The notes under the pieces were generated by a model that saw nothing but the letters and a program-made list of their open reading frames with translations, had not been told where the DNA came from and made no database searches. The position numbers were made by a program, and so were the translations under genes. From Endozoicomonas gorgoniicola (GTDB lineage: Bacteria; Pseudomonadota; Gammaproteobacteria; Pseudomonadales; Endozoicomonadaceae): a stretch of DNA of 64,000 bases. Every line of letters starts with the position of its first letter. Position 1 is the first letter of the stretch. Positions 1 to 7,935 of the stretch are shown in pieces. Location: contig NZ_JAPFCC010000001.1 of assembly GCF_025562715.2 (NCBI RefSeq), forward strand, positions 3,180,501 through 3,244,500, written 5' to 3'.

Positions 1-94
1 CCATTGTTGGAGTAAAACTTTGTGCCATACTTTCCTAGCTTTTGGCTCGTTAGGTAAAGATAAGCACCTAACAATAAACCCGGTATTGAACAAA

Positions 95-1215
95 CCTGAA
101 TTCAAGTCATAAGTGCATAACCCATGACTTTTCTTGCATCTATTCCAGTTGACTCTTTAAATGCCTCATAAGGAGTCTTGTAGCCCAGGCACTTTCTTGG
201 CCTGTTGTTCAGCTTATCCACTGCAATGATGACATCTTTTTCTGTCACGCCATTAAGCTCCATCGACTTGGGGAAATACTGCCTTAGCAAACCATTAGCA
301 TTCTCATTCTGGCCTCTTTCCCAAGAATGGTAGGGGGCAGCAAAGTAGCTGTCACATTTTAAAGCTTTGGCAATTGATTCATGCTGAACAAACTCCTTTC
401 CATTGTCGTATGTTATTGTCTTTACAAACCTTTTCAGAGGCTTGAGTACGTCAATTATTCCCTGTTTAACCGCTTTTGCCTTCTTGCCTGGTAGAGGGAC
501 AGCAAGGCGAAGCTTGGTTTTTCGTTCATCTAATGTAGCGATGGCTCCTTTATGATTTTTACCTATTACAGTATCAGCTTCCCAGTCACCAACTCGCTCT
601 CTGTTGTTGACCACTTCGGGGCGTTCTTCAATGCCAACCCGATTTGGTATACCGGTTCGGTTATGAGCTGAACCGTATCGCTTTCGATAAGTTTTTTTCT
701 GGTGCCTCAAGTGCTTATAGAGCGAGCCTCCGCGCCGTTTATCATCCGCTACAAATTGATAAATCGTCTCATGATGCAGCTTGATTACACCGTCCTTTTC
801 AAGCCTTCCAGCCACTTGTTCAGGACTCCAATCTGAACGGATATCGTTTGAAATACGTTGTTTAATGTCGTCTGTCAGCTTAATAGCTTTTGGCTTATCT
901 TTGTGCCGCTGCCGAGCTGTGCGATTAGCCTGTTGGTGCCTGTACCCTCTTTGCCCTTTATTGCGGTTTACTTCTCGCGACACGGTAGGCTGTGAACGGC
1001 CAAGCTTTTTAGCAATTTTGTTTTGTGAAGTCCCATTTTTGAGTTCAGTTTCGATATAATATCTCTCTTCAGAGCTCAGGTGTGTATAGGCCATCCTTGG
1101 CTTCCTCTGTATGGTTTGGTTGCTTTACAGAATACCCCTGAGTTCTGATTCACTTCAAAGGTTCTGAAACAATCCTCTGGTTACAGAGGTTATGCACTTA
1201 TGATACGAATTCAGG
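95..1215 (-). mobile_element. IS30-family insertion sequence, copy 1
   Basis: Complete 1121-bp element. Its ends are imperfect inverted repeats of about 24 bp, both beginning CCTGAATTC and both containing TCATAAGTGCATAAC. The element is flanked by a 3-bp direct repeat, AAA, at 92-94 and 1216-1218, which fits the 2-3 bp duplications of the IS30 family. It has the same length as the copy at 20391-21511, encodes an identical protein and lies in the opposite orientation. The matched duplication shows that this copy inserted by itself. Confidence 0.93.
102..1094 (-). CDS. IS30-family transposase
   Basis: A 330-residue DDE transposase that cuts and joins the ends of its own element. The N-terminus has the IS30-type helix-turn-helix (residues about 5-45: LSSEERYYIE, then the NKIAKKLGRSQPTVSREV segment). 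The catalytic core follows: the first Asp in GDWEADTVIG, the second in TYDNGKEF, and the Glu in the NENANGLLRQYFPK segment. The length matches full-length family members and the frame is unbroken, so the element may still be active. It is identical to the protein at 20512-21504. Confidence 0.95.
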   Translation of the reverse strand: MAYTHLSSEERYYIETELKNGTSQNKIAKKLGRSQPTVSREVNRNKGQRGYRHQQANRTARQRHKDKPKAIKLTDDIKQRISNDIRSDWSPEQVAGRLEKDGVIKLHHETIYQFVADDKRRGGSLYKHLRHQKKTYRKRYGSAHNRTGIPNRVGIEERPEVVNNRERVGDWEADTVIGKNHKGAIATLDERKTKLRLAVPLPGKKAKAVKQGIIDVLKPLKRFVKTITYDNGKEFVQHESIAKALKCDSYFAAPYHSWERGQNENANGLLRQYFPKSMELNGVTEKDVIIAVDKLNNRPRKCLGYKTPYEAFKESTGIDARKVMGYALMT

Positions 1216-1475
1216 AAATTATAAGACCCGTAAGTTTTCCATTTAGGACTCCTATGAATCCTAAAAGGACCAAAGCTATTGAAAGTAAGATACAAAATAT
1301 TCTATATTTTTGGATAAACTTTGTCATTAAACAACCATTATTAATTAAATTTCACCAGATTTATCGGTATCTACTATTTTGCATGACTTTCTGGGTATTT
1401 ATCTGTTTATTAAAATTGGGATCAGGCCTTTCATTGTGTAATTATACAAATGCAAAACCTGACCTAGTTTTATTT

Positions 1476-1805
1476 TCAATAGTTTAGTTCTATGGTTACT
1501 CTCGGATACTCCCGTCCTTCAGGAGCATAGAAGCTTTTTACTCTGGCAGAAACAGCAACACCAGAATCTATTTTCTTTGATAAGGGCTTGGCTCTGCTTC
1601 GTTTTATATAGCCAATCTTCTTTTTTGAAATACCTAACAAACCAAACAATCTTGGAATAACAATAAATACAGCAATTGCATTTTCGTCATATTTATTATT
1701 TGGTTCTCTTCCCAAAATCACTTTGAGACCATTTTTACAGTGTTTTTTGATCACTTCGTCTCTTCCCTCAAAACCAGTTCCTGCAATGACTGCGCTGGTA
1801 CTCAT
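1476..1805 (-). CDS. Small HIRAN-domain protein
   Basis: A 109-residue protein that is almost entirely one HIRAN domain, the small beta-barrel fold first seen in HIP116/Rad5 proteins; in HLTF it binds single-stranded DNA ends. Visible signature: VAGTGFEGR-type start, then GLKVILGREPNNKYDENAI, a middle IGYIKRSRAKPLSKKID and a final REYPRVTIEL strand. The start was placed at the internal ATG (MSTS) because AAGGAG lies six bases upstream; an upstream in-frame ATG at 1841 has no such site. Stand-alone bacterial HIRAN proteins are often found near mobile or defence genes, as here. The cellular role is unknown. Confidence 0.75.
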   Translation of the reverse strand: MSTSAVIAGTGFEGRDEVIKKHCKNGLKVILGREPNNKYDENAIAVFIVIPRLFGLLGISKKKIGYIKRSRAKPLSKKIDSGVAVSARVKSFYAPEGREYPRVTIELNY

Positions 1806-1826
1806 AAAATCTCCTTCATAACTAGA

Positions 1827-1841
1827 TGTCAGGTCTTGCAA
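1827..1841 (-). repeat. TTGCAAGACCTGAC motif, inverted copy
   Basis: The minus strand reads TTGCAAGACCTGACA here, just upstream of the small HIRAN gene. The same 14-base word occurs on the plus strand at 3963-3976, and a one-mismatch version, TGCAAAACCTGAC, occurs near 1451-1463. A shorter CAAGACCTGAT lies at 1860-1870. Such words resemble the REP-like ends mobilised by REP-associated tyrosine transposases, but no such transposase gene is visible here. Confidence 0.5.
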
Positions 1842-1973
1842 TAATATATTTAAAGGCTCAAGACCTGATATTATTCACAGGTTTAAAAAATTAATTTGTG
1901 TTTGGTTTGTATTACTAATAAGTTATACTGAACTTTTGTCGCTTATCTTTAATTGCTTTAAATCAAAAAAAAC

Positions 1974-2333
1974 TCAATCAACCTTCAAAGAATAAGCATT
2001 CCCAAGGCTAATCTGATTTCTGCCCTTGTACTGAGTAATCGTTCCCTGCGCACATACCTCTTTTCCGGTTATATTCGATAATTCCCCAAACTGATTCTGG
2101 AAATTGTTAATATCATTTTCCCATACAATCAGGGTCAGGGACTGGTGTGGATAAGGTTTATCCATATTCAGATAAACGCCTCTCCTGAACCGGGTGGTTT
2201 GTTGAATGGTTCCACAGGCTATTACGCTTTCTCCTATATGAAAGGCAGCGTCTTCTGATGAAATTTCAACAGAAGAAAATGAGACCGTTGGGAACAGAAA
2301 AAGAGCCAGGCAAGAATATTTGAAAAAGTTCAT
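1974..2333 (-). CDS. Small exported OB-fold-like protein, function unknown
   Basis: A 119-residue protein with an N-terminal signal peptide (MNFFKYSCLALFLFPTVSFS, cleavage likely just after). The mature part runs ESVIACGTIQQTTRF, a variable loop, SLTLIVWENDINNF, then GKEVCAQGTITQYKGRNQI. This alternation of short strands and the final 'V.GTI..YKGRNQI' resembles the OB fold seen in nucleic-acid-binding proteins and thermonuclease-linked domains. The start was chosen to give a clean signal peptide; a longer frame begins at 2429 but its first 32 residues look unnatural. No strong ribosome site is visible. It lies just downstream of the longer HIRAN gene on the same strand and may be co-transcribed. 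Confidence 0.5.
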   Translation of the reverse strand: MNFFKYSCLALFLFPTVSFSSVEISSEDAAFHIGESVIACGTIQQTTRFRRGVYLNMDKPYPHQSLTLIVWENDINNFQNQFGELSNITGKEVCAQGTITQYKGRNQISLGNAYSLKVD

Positions 2334-2425
2334 ACAACAAAATAAAGTTGGTGTTTTATTGAAACAGGCTAATAGCGGCAAAGGTAAAAACCACAACGGC
2401 AAATGAATGATCGCAGTGTGGCATA

Positions 2426-3172
2426 TCAATGGATTTTATCGGAAACCTTTAAAAACTCATTGTTTTTAAACGGTGTACCGGCTGGAATGGCACCGGTTTT
2501 AAGGTTACACATCAGCTGGTAATAAAGAGGCGCATCGGCATTGACACGGGCAACCGATAAGTCCAGCTCTGCCCCCGCATCCATAGCATCGGATAACCGG
2601 TCAGCCAGAAAACGGGGACAATAGCCAATAATCTCTGGTGTATCTGACGTACGAACAGCCATGGTCAGGCCGCCATGTTCATTGTGGACACCTTTCATCA
2701 AAAACAGCTTGTAACCAACCTTTAAGCTTTTAATCAGGCTACGGGCGGAGTCGGTAACGTAGCGCAGGCCGTGTGCGAAGAAATCAATATCAAAACCTTT
2801 TTCTGGTGATGATACTCCTTCAGGAAAGACCTGAAGGTTGTCAGTACTTTTAATGCCACCGGTTTTTGACAGGATAACAATCGGGCTCTGCTTTTCATCG
2901 GCAAGCCCCAGCCAGGAAAGCAGTTTTTTGTATTCTGGCCTGCGCTCAGACAATACCCGGTTAGCAAACAGGGGAAACAGGCTGTCTGACTGATAAGTGG
3001 CCTGAAGGTCATTCATGCCGGAGAACGGAATAAAGGCTTCAGAGGTTAAAGCGCCACGGGTGTAATGGAACTCGAAAAGCTGGTTATTCTGAGTGAGCTT
3101 ACCCACCGTGTGCCAGCTTCGCTCCTTCGGGTCTTGCCAGGCTAGAAACACACTGTTTAATTGAGAGCGCAT
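2426..3172 (-). CDS. HIRAN-like protein partnered with HipA-like kinase
   Basis: A 248-residue protein. The C-terminal third (about residues 150-235) has a HIRAN-like pattern: KVGYKLFLMKGVHNEHGGLT, then IIGYCPRFLADRLSDAMDAG, then LSVARVNADAPLYYQLMCNL. The N-terminal part contains a HipA-N-terminal-like stretch (GALTSEAFIPFSGMNDLQATYQ), typical of the short subdomain at the front of HipA toxins. It begins inside the end of the upstream kinase gene (16-bp overlap), so the two were translationally coupled. In the families I know, this pairing of a HipA-like Ser/Thr kinase with a HIRAN protein recurs as a two-gene unit. Here the kinase is decayed while this gene remains open. Confidence 0.65.
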   Translation of the reverse strand: MRSQLNSVFLAWQDPKERSWHTVGKLTQNNQLFEFHYTRGALTSEAFIPFSGMNDLQATYQSDSLFPLFANRVLSERRPEYKKLLSWLGLADEKQSPIVILSKTGGIKSTDNLQVFPEGVSSPEKGFDIDFFAHGLRYVTDSARSLIKSLKVGYKLFLMKGVHNEHGGLTMAVRTSDTPEIIGYCPRFLADRLSDAMDAGAELDLSVARVNADAPLYYQLMCNLKTGAIPAGTPFKNNEFLKVSDKIH

Positions 3173-3899
3173 AACAGGCTCCTTCTATTTTCCAAAATGA
3201 TTTTTTCAGCAAACTGCATGGCTGCGGGTGTTGTGACTTCTTCGGGTACTTTGGCCAGTATGTTGCATATTCTGTCTTTGTCGAGCATTTTCAGTTGCTC
3301 CAGCCAGTACCGGGCGGTCTTCGGCCTTTGTCTTTTGTTGTCAGCCGGGCCAGATGTTTTTATCCGGCTCAGTACATCCAAGGCTTGAGGCGTGGTCATA
3401 GCTTGGGCATAGAAACTGTTCTCCGGTTTCACCATTAAGCAATATCGCCCAGTTTTCATGGTGTCTGTCCTGATTGCTGATAAGTGCATCCAGCAACAGT
3501 TAGCCTACAAATACCCCTGCTGCATCCAGACTGCCTGGAAGGCCGGGCCAGACCGGTGGCTGGTTGTGGGTTTTGGCAGAATCCAGAATCCCCAGCACTT
3601 TATAAACCGTATGTGCCCAGCGTCATTCGCCATTTTCCGCGGTCTTCGATGATGCTTAAACTGGTGATGCCAATATCGCCCTGATATCTTGCCAGTTCGT
3701 ACTTGGCGTGGGGGATGCCGAGTTGTTGGCAGAGTTGCTCCGCCACTTTTTCTGACCAGTGCTCACCGGTCAGAGGCCGAGATTTTTTAAACAGCCACTT
3801 TTGGTTGTTGTAGCGATACCAAAACTTCTCTTTGGTACCGAGATCTTCCGGGTTGTCCATATCCTCCTGAATATCGACGATTTTATAAGTCTCTGTCAC
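3157..3899 (-). pseudogene. Decayed HipA-like kinase
   Basis: Fragments of one HipA-like kinase gene can be read across three frames. The first 95 or so residues are open (3899 to about 3610; WLFKKSRPLTGEHWSEKVAEQL carries the ATP-site Lys region). Then comes a frame change or deletion, then a stretch reading KVLGILDSAK and PPVWPGLPGSLDAAGVFVG. This is followed by a TAA where a Tyr codon is expected, and immediately in frame by LLLDALISNQDRHHENWAIL, the kinase catalytic motif. After SYDHASSLG the frame shifts again to the C-terminal helices (WLEQLKMLDKDRICNI ... ENRRSLLCALN). At least three lesions are present, so the kinase cannot be active. Confidence 0.75.
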
Positions 3900-3962
3900 G
3901 GATACACTCCGTCTTGTTAATGAGTGGCGGTGCGTAGTTTAGTCATTGTGCAGTTATGCAAA

Positions 3963-3978
3963 TTGCAAGACCTGACAC
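3963..3978 (+). repeat. TTGCAAGACCTGAC motif
   Basis: Plus-strand copy of the word that occurs inverted at 1827-1841. It lies just upstream of the HipA-like pseudogene, so the pair brackets the OB-fold, HIRAN and kinase genes. The surrounding stretch 3900-4133 shows no convincing gene. Confidence 0.45.
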
Positions 3979-4133
3979 CGTTTTACCCAAGAGCTCTCCA
4001 GGGATTATTACTTCGGAGGAGTTACCGATTTTACGAATAGTGGCACTCATTGATTCCCTCTTATGCACTGTTATAACCCGAAGTTTACCCGCTGCCGAAA
4101 GCAGTCGGGCAGAACGGCTTGGTAGGTGGCGTG

Positions 4134-4475
4134 TTAGTTTTTTGGAAAGGATTGACGGATGAGAAGTTCAAGCTGGTCAAAGCGTTCACGGGCTTCTTCA
4201 TGTTGTTCGTCACTACGTTTAAAGCCCGCAAGCGTAGCGTCTGCCAAAACATTAATAGAGGATTCTAATTTATCAATAGAGGATTCCAATTTATCCATGC
4301 GACGTTCCTGCTGGTCAAACCTATTATCTATCTGTTGGAATCTCAGGCGATTTTCACGCTGGTTTTCCAGAACAACCTGATGCGTTTCACCAGTAATAGT
4401 AATAAGACTACGAATGGCACTATCCAGTGAATCGAAGTGTGATTCAAGGCGCTCAACTCTCGCTTCTAACCCCAT
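4134..4475 (-). CDS. Small coiled-coil protein, function unknown
   Basis: A 113-residue protein made almost wholly of heptad-patterned helix: RVERLESHFDSLDSAIRSL, then RFQQIDNRFDQQERRMDKLE, then the repeated units KLESSIDKLESSINVLAD. No membrane segment or signal peptide is seen. Small proteins of this shape are common beside phage and toxin-antitoxin genes and probably form bundles, but no function can be assigned. The short KLESSI duplication lies in a near-perfect DNA repeat at about 4256-4296. It sits among decayed genes but its own frame is open. Confidence 0.5.
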   Translation of the reverse strand: MGLEARVERLESHFDSLDSAIRSLITITGETHQVVLENQRENRLRFQQIDNRFDQQERRMDKLESSIDKLESSINVLADATLAGFKRSDEQHEEARERFDQLELLIRQSFPKN

Positions 4476-4534
4476 AACGACTACCTGTTTTTATTGGTTG
4501 GGGTATGAATATAGCAGAGAGTGGCACAAAGACA

Positions 4535-4700
4535 CCTGACACTGATCTTGCCGACAGTAAGCGTTTCTGGCTCCAGAGTATTTGTCCAACCGACTGTTGG
4601 ACAATTGCCTCTGCGGTGAAATCCGGTCAGGCATCTGCGAAGGCTCGCATGACCTTCAGGTTGCTGCGGGAAAAGCCTTTAAGGTCGGCAGCCAGCACAG
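4535..4700 (-). pseudogene. Remnant of a DUF1016 (YhcG-type) PD-(D/E)xK nuclease gene
   Basis: On the minus strand a frame reads LAADLKGFSRSNLKVMRAFA, then DA, a TGA, then PDFTAEAIVQQSVGQILWSQ and KRLL. This is the DUF1016 N-terminal signature (dL..FPG.kGFS.rNL..MR.FA..w, then IVQ..VgQ.pW.H...LL) with the expected Trp codon changed from TGG to TGA and a short deletion before GFS. The catalytic nuclease domain, which lies at the C-terminus in this family, is absent. Only a fragment of a once larger gene remains. Confidence 0.6.
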
Positions 4701-4800
4701 GAAAGATATTCAGATACGCTACCGCCCGAGACGTAAATAATCTGAACCAGTTATTTTTGCGTATGTCTTACAGCAAGAAGAGACAATATGTGCGGCACTT

Positions 4801-5132
4801 CTAAATTGTACGATTGTACCACTTCTGCTGTCGGTGGGTCGCCGTAAGTGAAATAAGGAGTCATGACAAGGTCATCGGGGAATTAACCTCAAGAATGCAG
4901 TATTAACCTGTTTGAATAATGACAAAGAAGTACATCTAACTTAAATTTAGATAGAAAGCTTAGAAAAACCTTGTATGACGAAGCCTGCAAGCATTCTATC
5001 TAATTTTTGGTCAATTTATCTAATTTTTCTAACTTTTTTGGGTGGTAGCGGACAACCACTATCATAAAAAATTAGGCAACAACCCAGCATGAACCATCTA
5101 ATTTTTCTGTTACCATGACAATGTAACTAATT
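4801..5132. other. Non-coding AT-rich stretch before the IS4-like element
   Basis: No gene is supported here. The sequence holds several copies of ATCTAATTTTT (near 4998, 5017 and 5096) and an inverted AAAAAATTAG near 5068. The last nine bases, TAACTAATT at 5124-5132, are the left target duplication of the neighbouring insertion sequence. Confidence 0.5.
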
Positions 5133-5193
5133 CTCGAGTTTAGAGAATTATAAGTACTAACGTTTTGTATTTTTTGATGCCGAAATAGGTTAA

Positions 5194-5227
5194 GCAACCG
5201 CTTCATCTACCAGGAAAAAGCGGTTGC
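5194..5227 (+). promoter_or_regulatory. Hairpin directly before the transposase start codon
   Basis: GCAACCGCTT at 5194-5203 pairs perfectly with AAGCGGTTGC at 5218-5227, and the ATG follows at 5229. The AGGA ribosome site (about 5212) falls in the loop. In IS10, IS50 and related elements, hairpins at this place stop translation of transcripts that read in from outside; this one is well placed for the same job. Confidence 0.55.
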
Positions 5228-5228
5228 C

Positions 5229-6554
5229 ATGCTCACTTCAGATCAGAAAGTAATCCTTCGAGAGCTTTCTTTATATACGACATTTCTTGCAAAAGCGCTA
5301 TCACCACTTGCGGCACCAACGTTCTGTGAGTTACTTCTGGGTGGCATGCTTTCTGGCGAAGGCTTTGTTACACAGGCTCTCCTGACGATCCACTACGAGA
5401 ATTTCTGGAACAGCTACCATCATTGGGTCTCTCAAGGTAAGTGGCGTTGGCGAAACCTGGCGCATCGTCTGATATTGCTGGTCAGTTCTAAAGTGCCTGA
5501 CGGTCAGACCATTCCCCTGATTCTTGACGACCTGACACTCGAACGTTGCTCTGACAAAGCACCGGCATGCCGAATACATCACCAACACAGCAAGAAAAAG
5601 AACCGGTGTACTTATCTTCTTGGTCAATGCTGGGTCTTTCTGGCTATTCCTTTCCAGAGACCATCAGACAAGGTGCATACTGCGGTTCCAGTGATGGCAT
5701 TTCCATCACCTAAATCAGGCAATATCAGTAAACTTAAAATTGCAAAGGCCATGCTGAAATCTGTACGGCAGACTCTTCAGGGGCGAGCTTTTCGGCTACT
5801 CACTGACTGCTGGTTTATGAATCACACCATGATGCAGCCCGCGCTTGAGCTTGGGTATGAGGTCATTGGTCATATACCCAAAAACCGGGCACTTTATGCG
5901 CTTCCAGTCGATGCACTTCCTCCCTCTCCTTTCAAAAGGAAAGGCCGCAAGCGTAAGTATGGTGTCAAAATGACACCTGAGGAAGTAGAGAAATTACCAG
6001 AGACCAAGATGACTCTCTGGCTTTACAGAAAGAACCGGACTGTCTCTTTTCGTTCCTGTATTTGCCGGGCTCGTTTTTTGAAAGGCCGTATTGTCCGAGT
6101 CGTCTGGAGTCGTTTTGAAAACGACAAGGGAGAAACAGAAACCAAACTATTTCTGTCCACAAATCCTGACCTGAAAGCCGATGAAGTGCTATTAGCCTAC
6201 TCGCTCAGGTGGCCTATAGAGCCTATGTTCCAGCAACTTAAACACGAGTTTGGATGCAAGCATTTATGGCAGCAGAAACTCAGAACGCTGTTACGATGGA
6301 TGCACATTAAAATGGCAGGGTATGCGCTGGTGCAATTGCTGACCATTTGTCAAAATCCTGCGGCCATTGCGTTGGCCAAAACTGCCTGGAGGAACCCCCA
6401 TACAGTCACGGCCGGAATGCTTAGGCGCGCGCTGTTTTGGATTATTCCGCAGTTTCGAATTCGTGGCTGCTGGAACCGATATGAGCAAAAATTAGAGCTG
6501 AAATTGCCGGATAAAAACGAACGTTCGGATAGTTTTTTTGGAAAAACGACATAA
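5229..6554 (+). CDS. IS4/IS701-superfamily DDE transposase
   Basis: A 441-residue DDE transposase. Catalytic motifs: first Asp in LILDDLTLERCSDK (about residue 98), second in FRLLTDCWFMNHTM (about 198), and the Glu in SLRWPIEPMFQQLKHEFG (about 325), the YREK-like region of IS4-type enzymes. Length and frame are intact. It fills the 1545-bp element; the start is tucked behind a hairpin that probably limits expression. I place it in the IS4/IS701 superfamily; the exact subfamily is uncertain. Confidence 0.85.
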   Translation: MLTSDQKVILRELSLYTTFLAKALSPLAAPTFCELLLGGMLSGEGFVTQALLTIHYENFWNSYHHWVSQGKWRWRNLAHRLILLVSSKVPDGQTIPLILDDLTLERCSDKAPACRIHHQHSKKKNRCTYLLGQCWVFLAIPFQRPSDKVHTAVPVMAFPSPKSGNISKLKIAKAMLKSVRQTLQGRAFRLLTDCWFMNHTMMQPALELGYEVIGHIPKNRALYALPVDALPPSPFKRKGRKRKYGVKMTPEEVEKLPETKMTLWLYRKNRTVSFRSCICRARFLKGRIVRVVWSRFENDKGETETKLFLSTNPDLKADEVLLAYSLRWPIEPMFQQLKHEFGCKHLWQQKLRTLLRWMHIKMAGYALVQLLTICQNPAAIALAKTAWRNPHTVTAGMLRRALFWIIPQFRIRGCWNRYEQKLELKLPDKNERSDSFFGKTT

Positions 6555-6760
6555 ATGAACTCAGAACCAATGATTTAAACGGTTCAGGCAGGTTTAAATT
6601 GTGTGCCTGACGGGGTTGGCTGCGCCGACGCTAAATATTTTACCGAACGTTCATGTTTTAAGAACTCTAAACCTGAGTAACTAATTTACAGCGTTAAAAA
6701 TGAGCAATAGCACTAGAAATCCTTTACAAAAAGACTGAGCAATAAAAAGTACAAAGAGTA

Positions 6761-7183
6761 CTAAAACTTCGAATTGATGATACCGGTTCGCATATGCACG
6801 TAGCTCTGGCGAATGCGATGAGTCATTAATGATGCCTGTTGGTGTACGGTTTTTACCGGTACAAAGCGCACCTTCGGGCGACCAACGGCTTCGCAGATGG
6901 CCTCTGCATCATTACTGTCGTTTTTTTCGCCCTGTCGATACGGGGCCACGCACTTCGGAGCCATGATCCGGGCATCATGACCCAGTTTGATAAATTCACG
7001 GGCCCAGTAATGAGCACCGGAGCAAGCCTCCATACCAATCAGGGCTGGAGGTAATTTGGCGACTTCAGGTATCAGTTGCTGTCGTTTTACCGTTTTACGA
7101 ATGACGGATTTTCCCTTCTGGTTAACACCATGCAGGCTGAACACATTTTTGGCCAGGTCGATACCGAGGGTTAATATATCCAT
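6761..7183 (-). pseudogene. IS110-family transposase, N-terminal remnant
   Basis: The frame begins as a normal IS110-family DEDD transposase (MDILTLGIDLAKNVFSLHGV, catalytic Asp; MEACSGAHYWAREF; DSNDAEAICEAV) but stops after 140 residues where full-length members have about 340. The conserved RTALINQLRG region breaks off at RTGIINSKF, so the C-terminal domain with the catalytic Ser is missing. The native 5' side is kept: TGGACTCCTCCCACTTTT, reading inward from about 7256, resembles IS110/IS1111 ends. It is a dead fragment lying between the IS4-like element and the CBASS-like pair. Confidence 0.88.
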
Positions 7184-7320
7184 GAGCTTCTCCTGATGGA
7201 ATATATCGCTGGCTATACCAGTCTGCCATTATCTGCCAAAAGTGGGAGGAGTCCATTTCATTCGTTAGCTGCTATACACAAAATCATGTTAAAATGCCTC
7301 ATCAGCATGAGAGCTTGATT

Positions 7321-7932
7321 ATGGATCGAAACGAAGCACTTAAACTAATTGCAACACATGGTTACAATGTCGGATATGGTGGAAAAAAACACTTTGCCAC
7401 CTATGATATTATTGAAAAAATTCCTGGTGCGATTAGCTTTGCCTCAATAGCCTTTGGTATTTTATCATTAAAATATTTTAGTGAAGCTCTTGCAGGACAT
7501 GTGTCTGTTGCACTAACTATATTTGGTGTTGTCTCTCTATATATCTCTTTTTATGCAAATCAAAAGGAAAAATATCAGGAAGTTGGTAGCCAAATAACAA
7601 GAATTTATTCAGATCTACAAAGTGTATATTTAACACTCAAAAGTAATTCTTCTGACATAGATAAAGAGTTAGAAAAAGCTAAGGGTTTAATGAGTGAATT
7701 TTATTCAATTTCTATCACTAAACAGATATTGTTAAGCGACTGGTATGCTCATTATAAATTCTTTATACAAACTCAGATTGATTGGGTTGATGAGCAGAAA
7801 AATTTTGGACTTTTCAAAGATAAGATACCGCGTTCTTTTCAATTATGCGCTCTCTTAGTGATTGTTTTATTTTTCTATTTATTATTTCCGTCCTTAATTG
7901 AGGATGTAAAGACTTTTTTTATTTGTAGGTAA
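7321..7932 (+). CDS. SLATT-domain two-TM effector
   Basis: A 203-residue membrane protein of SLATT type (the 'SMODS and SLOG-associating two-TM effector' domain). Two hydrophobic segments lie near residues 35-75 (ISFASIAFGILSLKYF, VALTIFGVVSLYISFY), followed by a long helical region with the SLATT-type YSDLQSVYLTLKS and a third hydrophobic stretch at the end (LCALLVIVLFFYLLF). Known SLATT proteins are predicted pore-formers set off by nucleotide signals. It ends three bases before the CD-NTase gene, so the two form an operon: the cyclase makes the signal and this protein is the likely killer. The ATG at 7321 was preferred over 7294 because MDRNEALKLI is the natural start of the domain. Codon use is much more AT-rich than that of the core genes, a sign of transfer. 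Confidence 0.82.
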   Translation: MDRNEALKLIATHGYNVGYGGKKHFATYDIIEKIPGAISFASIAFGILSLKYFSEALAGHVSVALTIFGVVSLYISFYANQKEKYQEVGSQITRIYSDLQSVYLTLKSNSSDIDKELEKAKGLMSEFYSISITKQILLSDWYAHYKFFIQTQIDWVDEQKNFGLFKDKIPRSFQLCALLVIVLFFYLLFPSLIEDVKTFFICR

Positions 7933-7935
7933 TAT

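Larger units (their letters stand above)
5133..6677 (+). mobile_element. IS4-like insertion sequence with 9-bp target duplication
   Basis: A complete 1545-bp element. The ends are inverted repeats: CTCGAGTTTAGAG at the left, CTCAGGTTTAGAG reading inward from the right. It is flanked by a perfect 9-bp direct repeat, TAACTAATT, at 5124-5132 and 6678-6686. One intact transposase gene fills most of it. The clean duplication indicates a fairly recent insertion. Confidence 0.9.

Noticed and set aside
1..94. Partial gene at the left edge
   Set aside because: Ninety-four bases with no clear frame; nothing can be supported.
1200..1487. Plus-strand frame of 95 codons after the first IS30
   Set aside because: It starts in the terminal repeat of the element, has no recognisable domain and lies in AT-rich sequence; no ribosome site is seen.
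4588..4612. TTGTCCAA / TTGGACAA inverted repeat as an operator
   Set aside because: It lies inside the decayed DUF1016 coding sequence and is explained by the codons there.
4505..4804. Plus-strand frame of 99 codons
   Set aside because: The opposite strand carries the DUF1016 remnant, which explains the coding-like composition.
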